Assembly: GCA_903951425.1 (NCBI GenBank)
Contig: CAJBBX010000128.1
Coordinates: 16,886 to 80,885 of the forward strand
Direction: 5' to 3'
Length of the DNA: 64,000 nucleotides
From: an uncultured Chthonomonas sp.
Lineage (GTDB): Bacteria > Armatimonadota > Chthonomonadetes > Chthonomonadales > CAJBBX01
The notes beneath the pieces were generated by a model that saw only the letters and a list, made by a program, of their open reading frames with translations, searched no databases and had not been told where the DNA came from. Positions 46,634 through 56,525 of this stretch are shown here, piece by piece. The translations under genes were made by a program, and so were the position numbers. Positions within the stretch are counted from its first letter, which is position 1. Each line of letters starts with the position of its first letter.

Positions 46634-48262
46634 ATGCCGCGTCTGGGTCTACTGGGTCTAACCACGCTATTTGCCGTCGCCAGCGGCGGTTCCTGCCTGG
46701 CGCAGGACATTATGGGTTCACTGGCCGCGCCGCACCAGGGGCGGAGCATGCGCGCCACCTCTTCGTTCCGCGGAGGCAAGGAGGGGAAGTACGACCCCGC
46801 CGCGCCGCCCACCAGCGACCGGACCGAGAAGAGCAACTGGGACAACTTCCGGGTGGCCCCGGGCCAGACGCACACCGTGATGGATGTGAAAGGCCCCGGC
46901 GTCATCACGCACATGTGGTTCACCTTCCTCGGTCCCGAGCCGCAAGGATGGGCTCCGCAGGGCTCGGCGAACCACCAGGAGATGCTCCTGCGCATCTACT
47001 GGGACGGTAGCGACAGGCCCGGCGTCGAGGCGCCCCTGGGCGACTTCTTCGCCAACTGCTTCGGCCTGCGCCGCGAGGTGAGGAGCTTGCCCGTGGTGGT
47101 TGAGGACGCCGACTCCTACAACTGTTACTGGCGCATGCCCTTCCGCAAGTCGGCCCGCGTGGAGGTCGTGAACCAGAGCGCCAAGGCCGTTAACCTGCTC
47201 TACTACAACGTGGACTGGATCAAGCTCGACCGGCTGGCGAAGGACACGCCCTACTTCTACGCCCAGTACCGGCAGGAGTACCCCGTGGAGCAGGGCAAGG
47301 ACTATGTGGCGCTGGAGACCACCGGCAAGGGCCACCTGGTGGGCATCGTCATGGCGGTGCGCATGCGGAGCCCGGCCTGGTTCGGCGAGGGCGACGAGAA
47401 GATCACCATCGACGGCGAGGCCGTTTCCTCCATCCACGGAACCGGCACCGAGGACTACTTCGGCTCGGCATGGGGCCTCAAGACCACCGACACGCTCTAC
47501 TTCGGCGTGCCCTGCTTCGACCAGTGGGGCATCGTCGGAGGCCATACCAGCGCCTACCGATGGCACCTGAACGACCCCGTCGTCTTCAACAAGGGCGTCA
47601 AGGTCGCCTTCGAGCACTGGGGCTGGATCGCGCCGGACGAGAACCCCGACCACAAGAGCATGAGCTGGAACGAGCGCCAGGACGACTACTCCTCCGTGGC
47701 CTACTGGTACCAGACCGGCGCTCCCACCTTCGCGGCCCGGGCGCCGGACGCCGCCGCGCGGGCCCTCCCCAGCCTGGAGCGCGTCACCGCCTTCGCACGG
47801 GACTTCAGCGCCGCGGCCTACCACGGCAAGGGCGGCGCCGAGACGCAGCAACTGGACCTGTACCCCGGCACGCAGCTCATCTACACGCCCGCGCAGGCCG
47901 AGGGTGCCTGGGTCGAGATTCCCTTCGAGGTGAAGGCCAAGGAGCCGCTGGTGCTGGTGCTGAACATTACGAAGTCCTACGACTTCGGCCGCTACCAGGC
48001 GACCCTCAACGGCGTGAAGCTGGGTGAGCCGATCGACCTCTACAGCGAGAAGGTCGTCAACGAGGAGGTCCACCTGCTCAATTTCTGGCCCGAGCCGGGG
48101 AAGTACACGCTGCGGCTGGAGTGCGTGGGCAAGAACGCCAAGTCCGACGGCTACTACCTCGGCATGGAGTCCGTGCGCCTACGCGAGCGGCGGCCACGCG
48201 TGCTGCAGTACGGATTCGACAAGGACCGGGATTGGCGCAAGGACCCGGTCGTCTACCGGTAG
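46634..48262 (+). CDS. Exported GH172 (DUF2961) furanosidase-like enzyme
   Basis: The start is set at 46634 because AGGAGGT precedes this ATG by 7 nt; an ATG at 46613 is too close to its own site. The 542-residue product has a signal peptide (LGLLGLTTLFAVASGG, cleaved near CLAQ). GH172 enzymes use a retaining mechanism on fructofuranosides, difructose anhydrides and D-arabinofuranosides, with two Glu residues 21 apart in the characterised bifidobacterial enzyme. Here Glu252 (WFGEGDE) and Glu273 (GTGTEDYFGSAWG) are also 21 apart, which supports activity. The N-terminal half is a viral-capsid-like jelly roll (ITHMWFTFL, LGDFFANCFG). GH39 starts just after the stop, so the two are co-translated. 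Confidence 0.88.
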   Translation: MPRLGLLGLTTLFAVASGGSCLAQDIMGSLAAPHQGRSMRATSSFRGGKEGKYDPAAPPTSDRTEKSNWDNFRVAPGQTHTVMDVKGPGVITHMWFTFLGPEPQGWAPQGSANHQEMLLRIYWDGSDRPGVEAPLGDFFANCFGLRREVRSLPVVVEDADSYNCYWRMPFRKSARVEVVNQSAKAVNLLYYNVDWIKLDRLAKDTPYFYAQYRQEYPVEQGKDYVALETTGKGHLVGIVMAVRMRSPAWFGEGDEKITIDGEAVSSIHGTGTEDYFGSAWGLKTTDTLYFGVPCFDQWGIVGGHTSAYRWHLNDPVVFNKGVKVAFEHWGWIAPDENPDHKSMSWNERQDDYSSVAYWYQTGAPTFAARAPDAAARALPSLERVTAFARDFSAAAYHGKGGAETQQLDLYPGTQLIYTPAQAEGAWVEIPFEVKAKEPLVLVLNITKSYDFGRYQATLNGVKLGEPIDLYSEKVVNEEVHLLNFWPEPGKYTLRLECVGKNAKSDGYYLGMESVRLRERRPRVLQYGFDKDRDWRKDPVVYR

Positions 48263-48274
48263 GAGGGCATGGAC

Positions 48275-49603
48275 ATGGCAGATCAGAACCCGGAGTTCCG
48301 GGTCGACTTCGGCGATGTGCGGGGACGCATCCGCCCGATGCACAGCGCCAACAACGGGCCGCTCTGCCTGGGCGGGCTCATGGACCTATCAGACGGCTTC
48401 CGCGAACTCGGGCACCCCATGCTCCGGTTGCACGATTGCCAGTGGCCGGCGGACCTGATGGTCGATATCCACGCGGTTTTCCCCGACCCCGACGCCGATC
48501 CGGACGACCCGACCTCGTACGATTTCGCCATCACGGACGACTACCTGAAGGCCATCGTCGACCTGGGCATGGGCATCGAGTACCGCCTCGGTTGCCGCAT
48601 CGAGCACACCGCCCGCCGCCGCAATGCCCATCCGCCGAAGGATTTCGATCGCTGGGCGAGGGTCTGCATCGGGATCATCCGCCACGTCAACGAGGGCTGG
48701 GCGAGCGGCCACCAGTGGGGCATCCGACACTGGGAGATATGGAACGAGCCGGACATCCCGCCGGGCTGCTGGTCGGGCGACTGGGCCTCGTACTATGACC
48801 TGTACGTCACGGCTGCCAGGGCCATCAAGGCCGCCTGCCCGGATGTGCTGGTGGGCGGCCCGGCCTACGCCTACGCCAACGACGACCACGCCTTCGTCGA
48901 GGGCCTCCTGAGCGCCTGCAAGGAACGCGGGGCGCCGCTGGACTTCTTCAGCTGGCACACCTACGCGGGGCGCGACCTGACGGTCTGGGAGCGCCACGCC
49001 CGCACCATGCGCGACCTGCTGGACGCCCACGGCTTCGCCGGAACACCCACGCACCTGAACGAGTGGAACTGCTGCCCGGACGGCGACTGGCAGGACTGGC
49101 CCACCTTCGCCCGCGGTCTCAACGGCCCGCGAGGCGCCTCGGGAGTGGCGACCAGCCTGGCGCTCTTCCAGGACCTGCCCATCGACGAGGCGTTCCTCTA
49201 CACCGCCGACACGCTGGTCTACGGCCTCTACACCCGCGAAGGCGAGCGGCAGAAGAACTGGCACGCCGTGAGCGCCTTCAGCCGGCTACTGGAGACGCCC
49301 TTGCGAGCCGCCACCGTGGGTTCCGACGCAGCGGCCGGACTGGGCCTCCTGGCGGGACTATCGGACGACGGCCGGTCGGCGCAGATCATGGCCAGCCGGT
49401 ACGTGGCCGAAGGGCCCACGCCCGCAGGCCTCTCGGTGACCGGCCTCCCGTGGACCGGCCAGACCCGCGTCACGCTGCATCAGCTGGACGCCGACCACGA
49501 CCTGGCGCCGATCCGAGACACAATCGTCCCCGCCGGCGACCTCCGCCTGAACGACCCCCTGCCACCGGCGACGGTTAGGCTCTACAGGCTGACGCCCGCG
49601 TAG
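48275..49603 (+). CDS. Cytoplasmic GH39-like glycoside hydrolase
   Basis: The 442-residue protein has no signal peptide. I use the ATG at 48275 because AGGAGG (which overlaps the GH172 stop codon) is 8 nt before it; the ATG at 48269 is only 2 nt away from it. The TIM barrel has the clan A pair: Glu158 in WEIWNEPDIP as acid/base and Glu263 in THLNEWNCCP as nucleophile. GH39 includes beta-xylosidases, iduronidases and alpha-arabinosidases. The C-terminal ~100 residues are a beta-sandwich (MASRYVAEGPTPAGLSVTGL). Coupling to an exported GH172 suggests that GH172 products enter the cell and are cut here. Confidence 0.85.
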   Translation: MADQNPEFRVDFGDVRGRIRPMHSANNGPLCLGGLMDLSDGFRELGHPMLRLHDCQWPADLMVDIHAVFPDPDADPDDPTSYDFAITDDYLKAIVDLGMGIEYRLGCRIEHTARRRNAHPPKDFDRWARVCIGIIRHVNEGWASGHQWGIRHWEIWNEPDIPPGCWSGDWASYYDLYVTAARAIKAACPDVLVGGPAYAYANDDHAFVEGLLSACKERGAPLDFFSWHTYAGRDLTVWERHARTMRDLLDAHGFAGTPTHLNEWNCCPDGDWQDWPTFARGLNGPRGASGVATSLALFQDLPIDEAFLYTADTLVYGLYTREGERQKNWHAVSAFSRLLETPLRAATVGSDAAAGLGLLAGLSDDGRSAQIMASRYVAEGPTPAGLSVTGLPWTGQTRVTLHQLDADHDLAPIRDTIVPAGDLRLNDPLPPATVRLYRLTPA

Positions 49604-49612
49604 GAGGAACGG

Positions 49613-49702
49613 GAGACAGACACACGGACTAGCACAGACCTACACGGACAAACGGCCAACCGCCTGAGCCTCGATCCGTGCTCGTCCGTGTCAGTCCGTG
49701 CC
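49613..49702. repeat. CACGGAC palindromic repeat, copy 2
   Basis: The left arm (49613-49648) carries CACACGGACT, AGCACAGACC and TACACGGAC; the right arm (49674-49702) carries their reverse complements (ATCCGTG, CTCGTCCGTGTC, AGTCCGTG). The imperfect palindrome fills the gap after GH39 and abuts the 3' end of the hsdR pseudogene. Confidence 0.75.
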
Positions 49703-49704
49703 CT

Positions 49705-51338
<1,634 letters not shown>

Positions 51339-51342
<4 letters not shown>

Positions 51343-51684
51343 CCCCGTGCTCCCCGGCGCGTGCGGTAGAGGCGCTCCGTGAAGCCACCCTGCTCCACGA
51401 AAGCGTCCGACTGCGCCGCCATCTGCCGGTCCAGCAGGTAGCAGCAGACATTTGGCAGCGACAGCGCAGCATTGGCCACCAGCTCCTCCGGCAACGGCGG
51501 CACGGACCCGCCGGCGCCCGCCTCACGGCCGAGCCGCCTGCACCATCTGATCGTACGTGCGGCTCCGCCGATCCACAAAGCGACCGCAGAAGCGCACCGT
51601 GAGGTCATAGACAAGCTGCGCCACCTGGAAGCTCCTCAGGCGGCGGTAGCCGCCATGCTCAGGGATCAGGGGCTCATCAGGCAT
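51339..51684 (-). pseudogene. Four-helix-bundle protein (23S rRNA intervening-sequence type), internal deletion
   Basis: The start is excellent: AGGAGG, 6 nt, then ATG at 51684. It reads MPDEPLIPEHGGYRRLRSFQ and RFVDRRSRTYDQMVQAAR, the first half of the S23/four-helix-bundle family, and stops early near 51530. In another frame the family's C-terminus is intact: [20 protein letters not shown] then [20 protein letters not shown]. The missing middle is about 40-60 residues (the AARSGKQNIAEG-type helix turn onwards). The final stop overlaps the hsdR start as ATGA, showing the two genes were once an operon. Such proteins are often found near restriction or retron loci; their function is unknown. 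Confidence 0.8.
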
Positions 51685-51704
51685 TGGCCGCCTCCTGGGG
51701 AGAG

Positions 51705-51838
51705 AACACGGACACACGGACACACGGACAGACACGGACTTGCACGGACCTCCACGGACGCGCCGGGTCGCCGGGCCGTTGCCGGGGTCCGTGTCGGTCC
51801 GTGCAAGTCCGTGTCAGTCCGTGGAGGTCCGTGTGCCG
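51705..51838. repeat. CACGGAC palindromic repeat, copy 3 (largest)
   Basis: The left arm (51705-51759) has seven CACGGAC units, and the right arm (51786-51836) has their reverse complement. GACACGGACTTGCACGGAC is present perfectly in both arms. The arms are ~50 bp and flank a 26-bp G+C-rich spacer, so a long hairpin is possible. It lies between the four-helix pseudogene and the transglutaminase gene, and no gene is visible in it. Confidence 0.85.
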
Positions 51839-51847
51839 GTCTTCGCT

Positions 51848-53110
51848 CTACTCCCCCAGCCTGGAGGTTCCCGTGACGGGGACGCCCTGGATGCCCTCTA
51901 TGTGGCGGCCGTCCTTGGTGAACATCAGGAAGTGGTCGTTGGCGGCGCCGGGGGTTCGGCCGGTGGCGTCTACGATCAGGTAGCCGCTGCCGAAGTGGCG
52001 CAGGGAGTTGGGGTTGAGGGGCTCCACGCCCACCCAGCCGCCGTTGAGGTAGACCTCCACCCACCCGTGCGAGGCCACCACGCCGGTGAAGGCGCCGTCG
52101 CCCTCGCCCAGGCGCACGCCGTGGGCCACGTAGGCGGGAATGCCCAGGGCGCGGCACATGGCGACCATGAGGTTGCTCTGGTGGTGGCAGACGCCCTTGT
52201 GGTTCTTGAGGATGGCCGCCAGGTCATCTGGGTAGCCGTCCTCGTACTTCACGTTGGCCGCGAGCCAGTCCAGCACGGCCTGCACACGCTCGCCGGGCTT
52301 GCCCCTGGCGAGGGGCGCGACGACCTGCGCCAGTTGCGGGTCGGCGGGGTCGTAGTCAATCCGGTTGCGGAAGGGGCCCAGAAGGTTCCGCATGGAGGGC
52401 GGGCACGCGGGCGTCGTGGTGCGCTCGGCGTAGGCGGCGCCGCGTAGCTGTGGGCGGTGGGTTACTTCGGCGCGGAGCTTCAGCTCGGCGGCGGCACCGG
52501 GCTTGATGAAGAGCACATCGCGGCCGTCTATCTCCTCGAACCGCGTGGAGGCGGCGCCCTCCACCCAGACGCGGGCGCTCTGCCAGAGGTGGTCGCGGTA
52601 GGGCGGGTTGATGACCATCTCGCCCTTCTGCAGCTTGTAGTCGGCCACAGTCAGGGTCCAGGTGAGGTCGTACTTCGTGGGCTTGGTGGTTGCGGCGAAG
52701 GCCTGGCGCTCGCCTTCGAGGCTCCGGTTGCGGGCCTGCGGGGGGAGCTGGGCTTCGTCGGCCAGGGCCTGGCCCGCCAGCGCGACCTCGCCTGCCGCCA
52801 TGGCCGACTCGTAGAGCTGCGAGAGGCTCCAACTGGTCTTGCCGTTCCGCCGCACGTTGGCGCGGGCGCTGGCCAGCGACTCGCGCCACTTGCCCTGCCG
52901 CATCTGCGCCCAGGCAAGGCTGCGCCAGGCGTATTCGTCGCCGCGAGCCACCTTGAGGACGTCGATCAGAGCGGCTTCCATGGCGGGCATGTCGCCGGCA
53001 GCCTTGGCGGCCTCGGCGCGGGCGAAGCAGGCGCCATAGGTCCCCTGCGCCGCGGCGGGGCGGCAGGTGAGCAGTCCGAGGGCCGCCAGCAGGACGATGA
53101 CGATGCGCAC
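51848..53110 (-). CDS. Secreted transglutaminase-like protein with TPR-like N-terminus
   Basis: The start is a GTG at 53110 with GGAGGAGG 5 nt before it; the 420-residue product then has a signal peptide (MRIVIVLLAALGLLTC, cleaved near PAAAQG). Residues ~25-130 are helical repeats with TPR-like spacing (DMPAMEAALIDVLKVARGDE, YAWRSLAWAQMRQGKWRESL). The transglutaminase core is at ~275-380: Cys308 in HKGVCHHQSNLMVAMCRALG, His348 in ASHGWVEVYLNGGW, and Glu363 in GVEPLNPNS where most members have Asp. The fold supports peptidase or crosslinking activity, but the Asp-to-Glu change leaves it open. It stops 9 nt after the right end of the CACGGAC repeat. Confidence 0.8.
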   Translation of the reverse strand: MRIVIVLLAALGLLTCRPAAAQGTYGACFARAEAAKAAGDMPAMEAALIDVLKVARGDEYAWRSLAWAQMRQGKWRESLASARANVRRNGKTSWSLSQLYESAMAAGEVALAGQALADEAQLPPQARNRSLEGERQAFAATTKPTKYDLTWTLTVADYKLQKGEMVINPPYRDHLWQSARVWVEGAASTRFEEIDGRDVLFIKPGAAAELKLRAEVTHRPQLRGAAYAERTTTPACPPSMRNLLGPFRNRIDYDPADPQLAQVVAPLARGKPGERVQAVLDWLAANVKYEDGYPDDLAAILKNHKGVCHHQSNLMVAMCRALGIPAYVAHGVRLGEGDGAFTGVVASHGWVEVYLNGGWVGVEPLNPNSLRHFGSGYLIVDATGRTPGAANDHFLMFTKDGRHIEGIQGVPVTGTSRLGE

Positions 53111-53142
53111 GATCCCCTCCTCCGGCGGCTGCGGGCCGCCTC

Positions 53143-53889
53143 TCAGCCCATTGTAGCCCCAGCCGTGCCGGCGAGCGCCAGGGACGCCACGGCGCCGATG
53201 ATCAGTGCCCCCGGCGGCGCATCGGGTCCCAGCGGCGGCTCGACCGTAGCCAGTTCGGCCAGCGTGCCGCGCCAGGCGACGCCTGCGTCGGTCCACGCGC
53301 CCAGCAGCAGGGCGGCGGGCGTCGCCGGGCTCCAGCCACGGGCCAGCAGGAGCGCCGAGGTGTGCACCAACGTCCGCAGGCCCATGAGGATTACCACGGT
53401 GGCCGAACCGGGCGCCAGCGAGCCGAGCGGCGCCTCATAGGCCTCCGGCGCGTGACCCGAGACCACCAGCACGGCCGACGCCAGGCCCCGGTGCGTCACC
53501 GGAATGCCCGCCCAGGCGGCCGCCGCCGTGGCCGACGTGACGCCGGGCACAACCTCGCACGGGATGCCCAGCGCGGCCATGGCGAGTGCCTCCTCGCCGC
53601 CGCGGCCCAGAACGTAGGGGTCGCCCACCTTCAGGCGCACCACGCGCAGGCCCTCGCGGGCGGCGACGGCCATAACTCGGTGAATCTCATCCTGCCGCCA
53701 CGAGGGCCGGCCGGCCCGCTTGCCGACGCAGGCGCAGCGGGCGCCGGACGCGGCCAGGGCCAGCGTCGCGGCGGGGATCAGCGCGTCGTGCAGCACCACG
53801 TCGGCCTCGGCCAGCAGGCGGGCGGCGCGGAGGGTAAGGAGCTCGGGGTCGCCGGGGCCTGCGCCCACGAGCCAGACGCGGCCGCTCAC
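53143..53889 (-). CDS. cobA: Uroporphyrinogen-III C-methyltransferase
   Basis: The 248-residue protein is the SUMT enzyme that methylates uroporphyrinogen III twice with SAM to give precorrin-2, the entry to siroheme and cobalamin. It shows VWLVGAGPGDPELLTLRAAR at the N-terminus (P-loop-like SAM site), RLKVGDPYVLGRGGEEALAM, VPGVTSATAAAAWAGIPVTH and the later VVILMGLR motif. The start is a GTG at 53889, overlapping the stop of the upstream gene as GTGA, so the two are co-translated. The domain order differs from E. coli CysG, where both are fused. No HemD domain is attached. Confidence 0.93.
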   Translation of the reverse strand: MSGRVWLVGAGPGDPELLTLRAARLLAEADVVLHDALIPAATLALAASGARCACVGKRAGRPSWRQDEIHRVMAVAAREGLRVVRLKVGDPYVLGRGGEEALAMAALGIPCEVVPGVTSATAAAAWAGIPVTHRGLASAVLVVSGHAPEAYEAPLGSLAPGSATVVILMGLRTLVHTSALLLARGWSPATPAALLLGAWTDAGVAWRGTLAELATVEPPLGPDAPPGALIIGAVASLALAGTAGATMG

Positions 53890-54518
53890 GGCGCCTCGGA
53901 CCTGCGCAGTATGGCCTCGGCCTCGGCGGGGAGCGGGGGGCGGGCGATCAGCTCTCCAGGTTGCAGCGTGGCGGCCACGAAGGCGTCGTAGGCCCTGCGG
54001 CGTGCTTCGGGGCTGAGTTCGGACTGGACGACGACCTCGCGGAAGGCGGCGGCGACCTCCAGCCATGCCTCCCAGCCGCGGTCGAGGCTCTGGTCCAGCA
54101 GGTCACGGACGCGAGCGGCGGCGAAGGGCGCGGTGGACGAGGTGCCCACGGCGACTTCCAGCGCTCCGCGGCGGAGGACGGCGGGCATGGCGAAGGCGCA
54201 GATCTCCGGCGTGTCGGCCACATTGGCCCAGATGCCCGCGGCCTCGGCCTCGGCGGCGACCTGCGCGTTGACGGCGCGGCTGTCCGTGGCGGCGAAGACG
54301 AGCCGAAAGCCCGCCACGTCGCCCAGGGCGTAGGGGCGCGCCTTCCACTCCAGGTCGCCGGAACGGGCCAGCGCGACCACGTCGGGGCAGGCATCGGGCG
54401 CGATGAGGGTCACAGCGGCGCCCTGGGCCAGTAGCGCGCGCGCCTTGCCCAGAGCCACGCGGCCCGCGCCCACCACCAGGCAGCGGCGGCCGCGCACGTC
54501 GAGCATTATCGGCAGCAT
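53886..54518 (-). CDS. Precorrin-2 dehydrogenase / sirohydrochlorin ferrochelatase (Met8/CysG N-terminal type)
   Basis: The 210-residue protein opens with LPIMLDVRGRRCLVVGAGRV and ALGKARALLAQGAAVTLIAP, the NAD-binding fold of the CysG N-terminal domain (Met8p-like). FAATDSRAVNAQVAAEAEAA and ICAFAMPAVLRRGALEVAVG contain the conserved active-site region with TSSTAPFAAARVRDLLDQ. It oxidises precorrin-2 to sirohydrochlorin and may insert iron to form siroheme for sulfite and nitrite reductases. The start is at 54518, 17 nt after the GH2 stop; the longer frame from 54557 would overlap the GH2 gene. It is coupled to cobA by GTGA. Confidence 0.9.
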   Translation of the reverse strand: MLPIMLDVRGRRCLVVGAGRVALGKARALLAQGAAVTLIAPDACPDVVALARSGDLEWKARPYALGDVAGFRLVFAATDSRAVNAQVAAEAEAAGIWANVADTPEICAFAMPAVLRRGALEVAVGTSSTAPFAAARVRDLLDQSLDRGWEAWLEVAAAFREVVVQSELSPEARRRAYDAFVAATLQPGELIARPPLPAEAEAILRRSEAP

Positions 54519-54534
54519 GGTAGCCTGCCGGGCG

Positions 54535-56496
54535 TCATCCCCGGAAGACCTCGGCAAGGGCCGCCAGCGCGGGCTTCGGCTCGCCGTGGAAGTCGATCAC
54601 CGAGGTGTTGGCTGTGCAGGGGAAGCTGTCGTGGCCCATCCATAGGATGAAGCCGCCGCAAGCCGGGAAGCGCTCCTTACAGGCGCCGGCGGCGATGGCC
54701 AGCGCCTCGGCCTGCCGCGCCTGGCTCCAGGCGACGAACTCGGGCACGTCCAGCGGTTCGCGGCCAGCCTCGGCCTCGAACGCGGCCCATTCTGCCCACC
54801 ACCAGGCGTCGAACGGCCGCCGGAAGCGCGGGGCGTCGGGCGCAGGACGCACGGTTGCGTCCGGCGCGGCATAGGCCTCCAGAATCGCCATGGGCGATGC
54901 GCCGGGGCAGCCCACCTCGGTGCGGATGAGCGCGTCGTCGTGCCGCCAGAGCTCCCGCCAGGCATCCATGCCCGCCTCGGGCCGCCAGGGACCGTGGACG
55001 TCCCAGTGCTTGCCCTGGCCGTAGTCGGCTTCGTCGCCGAAGAACTCGGGCCCGTAGGGCGAGGTGGCGGCGAAGCGGCGGCCGGGGTCGAGCGCTGCCA
55101 CGACCTCGGCCAGGGCGGCGATCATCGGATGGTCGAAGTCCACCGGGATGCGCCTGCTGATGAGCGGCGCGCCCTCGGCGCGGCTCAGCTCATTGCCGCC
55201 GCACCACATGAGGAGCGAGGCGTGGCCGCGGAGCCGCTTCACCCAACTCGCGGCGATGCCGCGCATCTCCGCCACGGCGGGAGCCTCCCCGGGCGGCCAG
55301 TTGTCGAACGTGGAGGAGGAGAGGGGGAACTCCTGCCAGACCAGCAGGCCCATCTCGTCGCACAGGTCGTAGAAGCAGGGCTTCTCCAGTACGCCGCCGC
55401 CCCAGACGCGGAGGCAGTTGACGCCCGCGTCCCGGTAGAGCTCCAGCAGGCGCCGGTACTGCTCGGGCCCCACGTCGTGAAAGTTGGGGCGGATGGGCGT
55501 CCAGTTGATGCCCTGCAGGAGAATCGGACGGGCGTTCACCACGCAGAGCCACGGCGTGGCCTCGGACGGGGCCCCGGCACAGGGCTCCCAGGCGATGCTC
55601 CGGAAGCCCACGCGGCGCTCCAGCGCATCGATGCTCTGACCGGCGGCGTCGAGAAGCTCGGCATTCAGCGTGCAGAGCGGCTGCTCGCCCTGGCCGTTGG
55701 GTTGCCAGAGGCGCACCGGCAGGCCCCGCCACTCCACCGAAACCTGTGGCCCCTCAACCGGCGTCTCCGCATGGCGCACCAGGCCGTCGGGACCCGTCAG
55801 CCGCAGGCTCAGCGTCGCGCCGCCGGCGGTCCGCACACCCGCGTCGAACGTGAGCATGCCTGAGCCGTCTTCGTCCAGATCGGCGGCGATGCGGTGATCG
55901 TCGAAGCCGAGGCCGTCGGTCACCTCCAGCGTCAGGTCGTCGCCCACGCCCAGCGTGACGAGCCGCACCATCCAGTCCCACGAATAGCTGAAGCGCGCCT
56001 TCCACTGGGTGAACTGCGATGTGAAGCCCGTGTAGCCGAGCCACCCCGGCGGGCAGGCGAAGATCAGGCGCAACTTGCGGCCGGCAAGGCTGCACGCGGG
56101 ACCAAGCGGGACGGCCGCCTCGGCATGCCCTCCGCTGAACTCGGCGACGAGGTCGGGGCCGAGGTAGAGCCAGCCGGAGTAGTCCAGCGCGGCGCAACGG
56201 AGGATCGCCTCACCCGGCGCATCGGCAAGGGAGGCGGGAAGCTCGGCCTCGTAGACCCAATGGCGATGCTCGACCCACTCGCACTGCAGGGCGTTCATGC
56301 CCACCTTCCAGTCCGGCAGCGCGCCCGCCTCAAGCAGGGCCTGCTGCACGGAGCCGGGAACGCGGGCGGGGAGGGAGGCCACCTCGGCGATGGAGGCGGC
56401 GGTGAGCCACTCGTCGCCCAGAATCGCCTGCCAGAAGTAGGGCGTGAAGCCGGCGAGGCGCCAGGTCAGGTCGCCCAGATCATGCGATTGGGTCAT
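54535..56496 (-). CDS. GH2 beta-mannosidase-like enzyme (cytoplasmic)
   Basis: The 653-residue protein has the GH2 plan: an N-terminal jelly roll (GSVQQALLEAGALPDWKVGM, and the HRHWVYEAELP motif), an Ig-like domain, and a TIM barrel. Glu436 in MWCGGNELSRAEG is the acid/base (GGNE), and Glu527 in IRTEVGCPG is the likely nucleophile. RVWGGGVLEKPCFYDLCDEM and WQEFPLSSS are typical of mannosidase-like members (GH2 mannosylglycoprotein endo-beta-mannosidase type). There is no signal peptide. Family enzymes cut terminal beta-mannose or beta-glucosamine residues from oligosaccharides. It is shorter than many (about 800-900) because a C-terminal beta-domain is missing. It sits between the methyltransferase and the siroheme genes, all on the minus strand with short gaps. 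Confidence 0.85.
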   Translation of the reverse strand: MTQSHDLGDLTWRLAGFTPYFWQAILGDEWLTAASIAEVASLPARVPGSVQQALLEAGALPDWKVGMNALQCEWVEHRHWVYEAELPASLADAPGEAILRCAALDYSGWLYLGPDLVAEFSGGHAEAAVPLGPACSLAGRKLRLIFACPPGWLGYTGFTSQFTQWKARFSYSWDWMVRLVTLGVGDDLTLEVTDGLGFDDHRIAADLDEDGSGMLTFDAGVRTAGGATLSLRLTGPDGLVRHAETPVEGPQVSVEWRGLPVRLWQPNGQGEQPLCTLNAELLDAAGQSIDALERRVGFRSIAWEPCAGAPSEATPWLCVVNARPILLQGINWTPIRPNFHDVGPEQYRRLLELYRDAGVNCLRVWGGGVLEKPCFYDLCDEMGLLVWQEFPLSSSTFDNWPPGEAPAVAEMRGIAASWVKRLRGHASLLMWCGGNELSRAEGAPLISRRIPVDFDHPMIAALAEVVAALDPGRRFAATSPYGPEFFGDEADYGQGKHWDVHGPWRPEAGMDAWRELWRHDDALIRTEVGCPGASPMAILEAYAAPDATVRPAPDAPRFRRPFDAWWWAEWAAFEAEAGREPLDVPEFVAWSQARQAEALAIAAGACKERFPACGGFILWMGHDSFPCTANTSVIDFHGEPKPALAALAEVFRG

Positions 56497-56525
56497 GAAG
56501 TGGGCGTCATCGGGCGGCGCGGCAG

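Noticed and set aside
51705..51838. CACGGAC array as a CRISPR array
   Set aside because: Units are 7 nt with 1-4 nt between them and occur in both orientations; there are no 25-40-nt spacers and no cas genes.
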